NCBI GenBank assembly: GCA_000149265.1
Contig: CH002729.1
Location: forward strand, 116,860-180,859
Length of the DNA: 64,000 nt
Direction of reading: 5' to 3'
DNA from: Ciona savignyi
Lineage: Eukaryota; Chordata; Ascidiacea; Phlebobranchia; Cionidae
Shown: piece by piece, positions 12,501 through 21,800 of the stretch
Position numbering within the stretch: the first letter of the stretch is position 1
Layout of the letters: each line of letters begins with the position of its first letter
The notes under the pieces: generated by a model
Database searches by the model: none
Told to the model about the DNA's origin: nothing
Seen by the model: the letters and a program-made list of their open reading frames with translations, nothing else
Translations under genes and position numbers: made by a program

Positions 12501-13711
12501 GGTACCATCTGGTGCCGTAAATATACTAAGCAACCGCATATTGTATGTTTTATTCTGATTTACCCATTTCCCCCTATCGTTTAAATGCAAATTGACTTCC
12601 TGTCACATGAAGTATTAACCTAAAACCCTACAAATTCTTACGTATAAAATTTTGATCTCATACCCCTTCGTACATCGACAACTTTTTCCCGACAAAACAG
12701 CTAGGAGATGCACAATCAATACCCTTATTTCACAAAGCACTGCTCCACTATTCCAAAACCTTACAGCTAAAAGTTAACAACCAGCCTAGCTGCTTCTAAT
12801 CATATAAACAGTGGTGAATCACCACCATTGCTGCTTAGCAATATATAAATAGCATGACTAAGAGAGGATCACATGCCATACCCGCCGCGCATAGAGGTCT
12901 ATTAATTGGTTAATGCCATCTATACTACTTTTGACGGATCTATACATTCATGACCCACACTTATCACTCTTGGTAATCACCGCCAGGTTATCGCAAACGG
13001 GAATCCACCATCTAACGAGCGGGTGATCACGCTGAACAACTTTAACGAACTCACAGGAATCACATCCACTTTAGCCAAGGAACTGTCAACACTTTTGGAA
13101 GGTTTGTGTTTCAGATAAGTTTAAACCACACACCATGTAATTAAATGAGAGGCGCGTAAATTCTATAGATGCGGTCGCCTTATCTTGTTGCAAATAACTT
13201 GTCGAACTCGCTTTTACGTTTAACCGATTAGTCTGGTGGGTTAGTGTGTCGCCTTTTAGCTGAAAGGTTGCAGGTTTAGAACTGGCGACTAGTTAAGCGA
13301 TTGTATCCGTGGGCAAGGCTTTTAACGGACATAGCATGAATCCAGTGGAATAATGAGTTATGCCAAATTAAAGGAACGTCTGAATCGTAAAAAACATACA
13401 ACAATGGCTCCGGTAACCCGACGGTGGGGGCGAGGTGATCTTACCATTGCCGTGTGTTAACGTCCCTGGGTTTTCCAATTAACGGGGATAAACTTGAAAA
13501 AACTATCCTAATAATACAACAATCTTACTGGGGAACAATGTTTTATGTGTTGCGTATTAGTCTTTTGGTTTACATTTAAGTGTTCACATACGAAAAATAA
13601 TAAACTTAACAGAAAATAGATAGATAATCAATTTCCCCAACAGCTGGCCAACCCCAAGTGACGACAGAACTTCAATTCTTGGAGATCGGCTTTTCAATTG
13701 ACTCAACACGG
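6536..13711 (+). CDS. Integrin alpha-like gene copy 2 with I domain (5' half)
   Basis: Exons are 6536-6717, 7322-7541, 8122-8239, 9316-9481, 9963-10041, 10475-10617, 12074-12188, 12987-13101 and 13644-13711. All joins are in phase, giving 402 codons. The start ATG at 6536 opens a signal peptide (LAAYALICLFSVSSG), and the mature chain begins FNIETR, as integrin alphas do. IDFFGYSIHIQ and LLVGAPKQ are the first FG-GAP blade motifs. Exon 8122-8239 (TCSPLRHQQC ... EGICFESDDFGETW) leads into the I domain, and 13644-13711 (QFLEIGFSID) re-enters the propeller. Integrin alphas run to about 1000 residues or more, so blades 3-7, the leg domains, the membrane helix and the tail are missing here. A likely next exon near 13791-13905 is frameshifted. 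The gene may be a truncated duplicate, or may rejoin exons elsewhere through misassembly or a very long intron. Confidence 0.85.
7676..7800 (+). mobile_element. SINE family A, truncated
   Basis: Head GGTTAGTGCGTCGCCTTTCA and GTGTCCTTGGGCAAAG, stopping after CCTGAACCCAGTGGGATG. Confidence 0.75.
8645..8790. repeat. Repeat family C copy
   Basis: Shares TTTAGTTTATTTATTTTTTG, the CGACACAAGAACAGGAAACG block and the GCGGCCGCCAAACCTAGGC end with 33811-34031. It lies in the intron between integrin exons 8122-8239 and 9316-9481. Confidence 0.75.
9020..9300 (+). mobile_element. SINE family A upstream of an integrin I-domain exon
   Basis: Contains TTGTCCTTGGGCAAGGCACT and CGACGGTGGGCGCAAGATGA; the tail (TATCC-rich) ends about 15 bp before exon 9316-9481. 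Confidence 0.82.
9666..9890 (+). mobile_element. SINE family A, diverged
   Basis: GATTAGCTCAATGGGTTAGC head with GAAAGGTTGCAATTTCCAAA box B; the body is deleted after CATACACAACG. Confidence 0.7.
10160..10440. repeat. Repeat D, copy 1
   Basis: Shares ATTAGAGGTGGCGTTCAA and a GGATAAATTAAATTAATGAA segment with 14290-14850, where a SINE splits the homologous stretch. Both lie in introns or flanks of integrin copy 2. The class is unknown. Confidence 0.6.
10622..10862 (+). mobile_element. SINE family A, strongly diverged
   Basis: GCTTAATGGGTTAATGCGTC head and AAACACTGCAATAGCTTTAT body segment. Confidence 0.6.
10863..11600 (-). mobile_element. SINE family A interrupted by a 514-bp MITE
   Basis: 10863-11036 is the body (GAGTTACCGGAGCTATTGCA, GTTAAGTGTCTTGCCCAA). 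11553-11600 resumes with GACCAGTTTCAAACC, the tRNA-like head. The MITE at 11037-11550 separates the halves. Confidence 0.8.
11037..11550. mobile_element. MITE-like DNA transposon (Tc1/mariner or pogo type) nested in a SINE
   Basis: A 514-bp element with terminal inverted repeats beginning CAGTGGAACC and ending GGTTCTACTG, extending imperfectly inward (GACCACC on both sides). A TA dinucleotide flanks both ends (11035-11036 and 11551-11552), as expected for TA-targeting elements. It has no transposase. It interrupts a minus-strand SINE. Confidence 0.85.
13222..13515 (+). mobile_element. SINE family A, near full length
   Basis: GTCTGGTGGGTTAGTGTGTC head and CGACGGTGGGGGCGAGGTGA body. Confidence 0.85.
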
Positions 13712-13790
13712 GTAACAGCGTGTGCTTGTTTTTGTTTTGTTTTTTATTTGTTTGCGTTCTTGTCCGTTCTTTGTCCTCCACCTAAAAAAC

Positions 13791-13905
13791 AGGACATCAG
13801 AACTACAACTTTGGTTGGGTGCATTAAGTAACGAACTAAACTTCGTGAGTTTCGACTGAATGGTGAAATCGCCGTTGATTTTGGTGACGTCTTTCTCAGG
13901 TGAGT
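13791..13905 (+). pseudogene. Frameshifted integrin propeller exon candidate
   Basis: One frame reads SELQLWLGALSNELNFVSFD and then stops. The +2 frame then reads LNGEIAVDFGDVFLR up to a good donor (GTGAGT at 13906). LWLGAL fits the position of the LGAV core of an integrin FG-GAP blade. Joining the two halves would need one base at a TTT run. The acceptor phase also disagrees with exon 13644-13711. Sequencing error, decay of a pseudogene, or a missed small exon could each explain this. Confidence 0.45.
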
Positions 13906-14289
13906 TGCTGAATTGTATACTGCATACCAAAATTAATATTGATTATTTCTAAACAGATTAAATGTGACGGAGTGCCAAGATGTCCGGAAGTTGAAAAATA
14001 TTCTGATTATTGTTGTTAACCATAAAACAACCACACAACACAAAGGAGTAATGTCGAATTCGTTAAGCCGTGTCAACAAAATGCTTTTTTTCTTTTTTTG
14101 CCTAATATTTAATTAATTTGTTAAAACGACCTTAACAAAGGCAGCTTTAGTGTAACCATGTAGTTTACTTTTTAATATTTCCCATCCAAATAAAAAATCT
14201 CTCTTAGAGTGGTCAAAAATATACCAAGTAGCAATTGTGTCTTTTACAATAAATGTGTTATTAAGTTTGGGGGCATGCTGAGGGTGCCG

Positions 14290-14850
14290 CTTTAGTTTTC
14301 GACAACTTGTCAGAACTTTGGGAAGATAAATTTACTTAATGAAAAAATGTCAAATCCAGTTATCATATTGTCTAACCGGTTAGTCTGGCGGTTACTGTGA
14401 AGCCTTTCAATCGAAAGTTTGCAGGTGTGGAACTGGTCGCTAGCTAGTCGGTTGTATCCTTGGGCAAGGCACTTAACGGACATTGCCTGAACCCAGCGGA
14501 ATAATGGGTTCTACCAAATTGAAGAAACGTCTAAATTATACACAACACAATGCTATAGCTCCGGTATAACCCGATGGTAAGCGCGTGTGTTAACCCCCTT
14601 TGTTTTCCCATTCACGGGGATAAACGTGGGAATACCCTATCCTATCTAATATCTAAAAAAACAAAAAAAATTAAACGTAGTACAGATAAACTAAGTAATA
14701 AAAAAAGTATTGGCAAATAACTTATGTTTTGTTAGGGTACTCGTTTAATTACAGGGTGGCGCTATATATATTTTCCAACCCGTTCTTTACAATGGTGTTC
14801 TATTAGAGGTGGCGTTCAAATAAAGGTTTAACCTAACTCGCAGTCTAAAA
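14290..14850. repeat. Repeat D, copy 2, split by a SINE
   Basis: CAGAACTTTGGGAAGATAAA at the left and ATTAGAGGTGGCGTTCAAAT at the right match 10160-10440. The SINE at 14366-14655 lies between. Confidence 0.6.
14366..14655 (+). mobile_element. SINE family A
   Basis: AACCGGTTAGTCTGGCGGTT head, GGGCAAGGCACTTAACGGAC and a CTATCCTATC tail. It is inserted within a repeat shared with 10160-10440. Confidence 0.85.
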
Positions 14851-16227
14851 CACACTGGGCGCTCGAGTATATTTGGGAACGTGACGTCCTTCTTAGTGGA
14901 TTTATGTTAAAATGATTGGCCTAAGATACTGAAGTTATAGTCTCTGGGTAAATATATATTTAGTTTGGCGTTCATATGCTATCATTCCTTCCCAATTGAT
15001 CGGGGTTTTCCGAAGAAGCAGGAGAAATGAGGGGCTGATTTTAAACCTTCCATTCAAGGGCCACAGAGAGAAACATGTATTCTGCAAGTTTGGAATGCAT
15101 ATACTGTTTGTTAAGAAGCATATTTAGGGTATGGTTTAGCTAAACCTTCGTAACACGACTGTCATATCATACCATCGGCGGATGTTTCTTCGACGCAGTC
15201 AAAAAGTAGCGAAATTACACGACTTCTATACAAAAACGGTCCCTGTGGCCAAACATTTTTTTCGTGTGCTTATCAGAAATATATGAGATTTAAAGATTTA
15301 TAAATTGCTTATTTATTTATAAATTGCTTAAGAGCCAGGTCAGCTTTAGAGGTAGGGCGAGGTCCCAGGTAGTCCAGGTAACTATAACCATTAAAACCTA
15401 TAGAGAATACTTTTTTTCCGAGACGTTGATATTACTTTAGTTTGACCCATTAACTCCTTGGGTCCAAGCGACGTCTAATAAGTGTCTTTCCCAAGATAAT
15501 AAACAGACAAAACCAGGGCGATTTTTAATCGACTACTTTTCAGTTAAAAAACGACGCTCCTTTTGATCTATGTGGATAGACAACTGGTTGTTGGTCCGGC
15601 GGTCAAGAAGTCGTTCTACCAAATATCCTTCATATTTCTCTAAGGCAAACTGACATCCTTAAAAGGATTGCCGCGCAAGGTATTGCCACAAGAAGGTGTG
15701 CAATCTAAAGTCAAATCCGTCTAAAATATTTCTTAAAGATTCCATTCTTGTACCTGTATAAGAAAATATAAGAAATCAATTTTTAACAGACAAGGCGCCA
15801 TTTAAAGTCTAACTGAATAAATATCAGCAAAACAATTGCTTTGCAAATTCAAGAAAAACCCACACCAAGACGAAATAAGAAACAAAAATTTGTAAATGCA
15901 TGTAAAAGAATAGGGGTTACCGTTCACATAGTTCTTCGGAGTTAAGCTTTTCACTGACACTTTTTTGGCGTTTACCTTTGGCTACAACGAAAAGTTGGCA
16001 GTTTTATGATTATTTAGTGTTTTGGAAGGCAAGGATCGTCGCACTTCCGGTGCCCATTGGTTTACGCTAGCAGAAACCTTATACAAGAAGATAAATTAAT
16101 ATATAGCGTATTTTCTCAGTGCAAGATTAAACCCTTTGCCAGTTTTAATTTTAAAATGTGGACAACTTAAAAACGGTTTTATGACATGTATCATACTGAT
16201 TTGGCCAATGGAAGTTCAGTGATCGAC

Positions 16228-16415
16228 ATTCTTGAGGTTTCTGGGTGGATGGCCACTGGAATGATGGGTTAAACTAAATTGAAACAACGTCTGAATCATC
16301 ACAATGCAATAGTTCCGGTAAACCGACGGAGGGCACGTGGTGATCTAACGACTGCCTGTATAATATCCCCGCGTTTCCTTACTCACGGCAAAAAACATAA
16401 ATATTCCATGCCTGC
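16228..16415 (+). mobile_element. SINE family A, 5'-truncated
   Basis: Body only: GATGGGTTAAACTAAATTGA and CACGTGGTGATCTAACGACT. Confidence 0.7.
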
Positions 16416-17562
16416 CACTGGTTAGTTTATTGTTCCTGAGTTATTACATTGTCAGATGCTGCTTGACCCCAGCTGGTTACTGGGTTGGACAATAATTATC
16501 AACCTTTCTGTTTTAACATATTACAAATATAGCTCAGTTAACCAGGCTGTAATTGCGGGTGAGAGCCAAATTAAGACATTAAAATACTAAGCACAGATCA
16601 GCTCTTACTTGCAATATTATTTCTCTGCGAATGCGGACAAATGCCTTAAAAGTCGTGGTAATATATAGGAGTTTGGTATAACTTTTGTCACATATTGATG
16701 TGGTGTGAACTAACCTAAGTTGAACTATTTCAGCAGTGAAAAGCAATTTAAACAATCGGTCTATTGCGAAATATATTGTTGACATACAACTCGGCATATT
16801 GGTGGAACGATCGAAATACCCCACCCAAGTGGAGAGAATAGACGGCGACCCATTGAAGGTCTAACACGAAGACATGCTGTTGAACGTTGGCGCAAGAATT
16901 GCACGATTCAAATGCGAACACGACGAGAATATTGTTAGAGTAATAAGGAAAACAAAATATCCACAAAAGCAGGGGGAGTTTTGGCTACATACAGTGCGTG
17001 ACTGCTTTCAACTCTCGGAAATATACAAATTACTTAATAAGAAATTGAAAAACACACAACATATCATGTGATGCAGTGAAAATCAGGCACATTAGGAAGC
17101 GCAATGCAAATTTGGTCTTTCGATTCTCTTCATATCACCATCTCGTTGTGTAATACTTTCTTTTTAACGTATCGAAGAACGACAAGACGAAGGACCTTCG
17201 AGTATCGAGTCTCCCCTTCCAGGAATGTACCTGCTCCAATAGTTTGCTCGATACCAGTCCGACGTCGTTGCTGTGGTATCAATGGTGACATGTTTAATTA
17301 AACACAGCAGCTTTTGTTTTATTTTAACAACGGTTCTTCGAACCCAAGATCGCTAGATCTTTCAAATAGGCGATTAAAGGTTGTTTTTGATTGTTGACCT
17401 AAACTTCTGGTTCTACCGATGTACTATCTGAAAGCTATCTGGTATAATTATAGTTATCGCCGGGAAAAAATGGGGCGTTGTTACACAGGAAATCCTTAGA
17501 TTAAATCGTGCTCAGAATATGGTGACCGGAGTTTATAAAGTGTGTCGTCACTTTTGTTATAA

Positions 17563-18800
17563 TCACTGGGTTATGCCAAGGTCCGCTAAGACACTTTCCC
17601 AATGACACAGCGAAGAGGCTGGTATTAATACATCATGTGCGCAATATGAATGACGTACATTATTCGCCTGGCTACGACGTCGCAATGCTTCTTCGCTAAA
17701 ATCCGAAATCTCGTCGTCCGTGCTCCGACAGCAAGAGAATACGGAACGGAACATTTTCGCGATGAATCTGTAGCAGCGCTTCACCTGCTTCCATCTTGGA
17801 AGCAGGTTCATGGGCGGTGGACGGTTGATCTCGTTCCTGATGAATTTCAGCCACAGCTGCGTCCTAGATGCAAAGGTTGTTATATTTGTAGAATTTAATA
17901 TTTATGTTTATCCCCATGAATGGGAAAATCAAGGGGGTTAACTAACGGACAATCGCCAGATTACCCCGCGCCCACCGTTGGGCATTCGGAGCTATTGCAG
18001 TGTGTTGTGTATGAATCTGAGATTCCTTTAATTAAGTAGAAATCATTAATCCGCTGAATTAGGGCAATGTCCATTAAGTGTCTTGTTACGAATTTACAAC
18101 CTTACGGTTGAAAGGCGACGCACAAATCCACCAGACTAATTAGTAGGACAACTCGGATGATAAGCGACCGAGCAGTGTCGGAGTTTTTCTGCGCCAGTTT
18201 TAGAGGATTTATGAGTTAAACTGATACGGCTGGAATATCTTAAACATATTTAACACATTGCAATAACTCCACGGTGAACAGCCAATGCTTTTCCATCTCT
18301 TGGAAATAAGCTCTCCTATTCTATCTATTCCAGTAAGACACGAGAACTTAATTATATAGGAACACTAAATCAAATTGGTGGCTTGTCATCACCGTCCACC
18401 TATCTAGCCAGCTGCTGATTGCGACATACCAACGTATTACTGAAAACCGCTAATGATTTTACCGGTTTAGACTAAAAATCCGGACTATTCAGACCGAATC
18501 AAGTTCTTTTATCGACCGTCGACCAATAAAAAATTCTGTTGTTTCAATGTAAGCACAGTATTCCTTGTGGTTCACCATGCTATCAATATTCCACTGTGAA
18601 TACACTCACCTGTGGAACTTCCATTCTCGTTCAGAGTCATCGTGGGTTTTCTGGAAGCTGTTACTCATCATGGCAATGAGCATATTCACCAGGACTATGA
18701 TGGCCCCGAAGTGATAGAGTCCTATAATCAACCCGCCGGCCTGAGTGTTACGAAACTCGTTTAGGTTCACATAATCCACAACGGGTGAACAATATACAAA
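17563..18800 (-). CDS. TRPC S6, TRP box and C-terminal exons
   Basis: Exon 18800-18610 holds S6 and the end of the pore domain (FGAIIVLVNMLIAMMSNSFQ), followed by EWKFHR. Exon 17863 onward continues with TQLWLKFIRNEINRPPPMNL, the TRP box and proline motif of TRPC channels, then a basic stretch (KQVKRCYRFIAKMF). Either a GTACGT donor at 17658 ends the exon after RRRSQANN, or the frame runs to a TGA at 17563. No downstream exon was recognised. Confidence 0.88.
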
Positions 18801-21800
18801 CTGAGGGGAATCATGTGCAAATACAGCATGCTGTGAAAACAACGGAAAAGCAAAAACGCGCCATTCATGGTTAAAATATCCAGGCCGGCCAGTCGGGTGA
18901 CATGCGAATGAAATATGAAGTTGGAATTTTAAAGCTGCACGCAAGTTAATCATGACGTGTACATTCATATCTCGAAGCGACGTCTGGAACAATGATTCGT
19001 GACGTAATCGACAAAGGGTTTGTTTAATCTTTTTTACATTTACACTGTACAGGTCCGTATAACGCAAATGATAAGCATTAATTTGAAAGCGAAATGACAG
19101 CGAACCGCAAGCCCTTTACCACTTCCTGGAGGTAAAATTCACTCTGGCAATTCTGGATCGGATACCACTGCTGTGGAGCTCCATAACCAAAGAGCGTCCA
19201 AAATAATCCGATAAAACACGAAAGTAAGGTTGTTGGACGGAGGGAATCCTCGGTGAGTTCTGAAACAACACCTCGGGTTACATGTGGCAGTTCTGCGTTA
19301 TCGGCCAGCCGCTCAAAACATCTATTATACACCGAGCAAAGCAACTGCTGGTTCCCTACTTGTGTTGGCGCGAAGGCGTCGTGGAATTCCTGGCCGAGCG
19401 AGGAATATAAGAAATGTGAACCCGTGCAGAAGCGCTTTAAAATGAAACAAAACTAAAGAAAGCCATTCCGGTTTGTAAAAGAAAAAATGGCTGATTCCTA
19501 ATCCCGTGACGGAGATTCAACTGACCAGTTCTTGTAACAAAAATGTTTCCTGACAGTTGTCAATGAGGTACCATTGCTGGGGCTCGCCATAGCCAAACAA
19601 CGTCCAAATCATCCCAAGAAAAGCGAGTTCAATCCTTGTCATCTTATTAGAAGCTTCGCTGGAGGCTGTGCGGACATTTTGGATTGTTTAGTTCAAACAG
19701 CGGCTTTCTTACACGTGATGTCGCTATTTTCCGTGGCGGTTAGTTATTTGACCAGTTGTGTCGTGCGGGTACGGTCGTGTGACCGAAAGGTTAACGCGGC
19801 CGATACATATACCGACTCTTATACAAAAAACGGCCCTGTGCCTAGTCCATCATGGGTTCGAAACTTACATCGTTAAAAAAATGAACAACGCGTACGGTCG
19901 TGTGGTCGATTGGTTAACGCGACCGATCCATATACCGACTTACATACAAAAAAACGTTATTAGAAACGAGCACATATGGGTCGAGTGACGGTGGTGCGTT
20001 CGGAACGCACGCGACGAAGGCTACCCATGCCCCNNNNNNNNNNNNNNNNNNNNNNNNNNNNNNNNNNNNNNNNNNNNNNNNNNNNNNNNNNNNNNNNNNN
20101 NNNNNNNNNNNNNNNNNNNNNNNNNNNNNNNNNCATCAGTTACCATATAAACCATAACAATAGTCTGTTTATGATGTTTCGAAAGCCCTTAGTTGGTGGA
20201 ACTTTGCTGTAATGTTAAGCAGTTGTTTGCTGCTGCGTGACGTTTCGTTTGTTGCCAATCTAAGAGGAAAGTCGACAGCAACATTCATACGTAGAAAAGT
20301 ACGTCACGAGTCAACCTGCTTCCTAGGTAGTGATACAGTATAACTAACTAACGGTGGCCTCGCGGTGTAGAATTTCGAAATCGAATATGAAAGCTCGTGG
20401 GGTATAAATTTAAGGGAGAAAATTCCAAATAGCATGCAAACTTACTTTTACAAGACACACATGCAGGTTTGATGGACATATTGGCGCTTTGCACCCACGT
20501 ATCCACGAGGGGTAGACTCTGTAAATACAACTGGTTACTTTGTTGTCATCTCGAGCTTGGTGGCTTCTGTTTCGTCCTTTATTGTTGCAAACAATAAAAA
20601 AAACCCAAAAAACAGATTTTCATTAAAGGAATTTTAGATGTAAGCCAGGGGTTGGCAACCTGCGGCTTTTTCATCCTTCTGATGCGGCTCTTATTCATTT
20701 TATTGCTACTGTAGCGAGAGCGTGGTAAGTTTAATACCCGTGTGAATGTGAAAAAACAATTAGAACACTCGTGTATTTATTTTACACGGTCTTGTTTTCC
20801 TTTTATTGCGAAAACATTATTAGTTTTTTTTTTGTTGTTACTCATAATGATTTTTATTTTGTGGAATATGTGTTAAAATAGCTCCTTAAGAGTAAAAGGT
20901 TGGCGACCACTGGTATGAACGAACTTTCACTTTGCTGTGGTTTATATTAATGCGATTGGTCATATTCATATTTGTATATGACCAATCGAATTATGATTAT
21001 GATTGGTCATATTCATCTTTCAGGAAAAGAAAACGCAAGTGTCGTTAGATTATCTCGTGCCAACCGTCAGATTTTTAGAGCTTTTGCAGTGTGTTGGATA
21101 TAATGTATAAGCAAGAAAGCCTGGCAATTACAAATATGCTTACCGTATCGCATGTTACAATATGCTTACCGTATCGCACGTTACAAAACACGCTTACCGT
21201 ATCGCATGTTACAAATACGATAACCGTATCGCATTTTACAATATGCTTACCGTATCGTACGTTACAAAATTCGCTTACCGTATCGCATGTTACAAAATAC
21301 GCTTACCGTAACGCATGTTACAAATACGATAACCGTATCGCCTGTTACAATATTCCAACCGTACCGCACGTTACAAAACACGCTTACCGTATCGCATGTT
21401 ACAAAAATGCTTACCGTATCGCATGTTACAAATACGATAATCGTATCGCATGTTACAAATACGCTTACCGTATCGCATGTTATAGAATAGCCTACGCTTA
21501 CCGTATCGCATGTTGATGTGGCGTTGCACGAACAGTTCTTGTCCCGGGCGTACGGGGTATAAAGCTCAGTGATGCCGCTTCCAAAGGCGAGGAAAATAAT
21601 CCCGAAGATGATGGCGAATCTGATGGCGTCGTGCAACATGAGGTCCAGCGACACCTATGGTATAAATGGGATTGAATACGATGGGAATTCAGTCTTTTTT
21701 ACCCATGTTTCTTTAAGTTAGTACAACCCATTAATCCGCTGAGTTTAGGCGATGTCTGATAAGAGCCTTGCCCAATGACATAACCGACTATTTAGCGACC

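Larger units (their letters stand above)
9316..13101 (+). other. Integrin I (vWA) domain, copy 2
   Basis: The domain comprises exons 9316-9481, 9963-10041, 10475-10617, 12074-12188 and 12987-13101. FFVLDGSGSID supplies the DxSxS metal site, VLLTDGY the third metal loop, and RKMGVTSFAIGIS and NERVITLNNFNELTG the C-terminal part. Exon lengths against copy 1 are 166/178, 79/64, 143/143, 115/106 and 115/115, with the same phases. This shows descent from one duplication. The second exon is the least certain; its acceptor at 9962 was chosen because it alone restores the frame. Confidence 0.82.
13906..17562. other. Gene-poor interval between integrin copy 2 and the TRPC 3' end
   Basis: I found no convincing exon on either strand. 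It holds two SINE copies (14366-14655 and 16228-16415), a SINE fragment near 15435-15500, and a second copy of a repeat also seen at 10160-10440. Open frames at 16579-17301 show no recognisable domain. The remainder is AT-rich. Confidence 0.5.

Noticed and set aside
16579..17301. Open frames of 65-81 codons on both strands
   Set aside because: No domain, no consistent splice sites, and no relation to the TRPC C-terminus or to integrins.
21130..21515. CRISPR-like array
   Set aside because: Units are contiguous and degenerate with no unique spacers, and the genome is eukaryotic.
21091..21516. Plus-strand open frame of 141 codons rich in TVSHVT and RIACY
   Set aside because: It is a reading of the minisatellite and not a gene.
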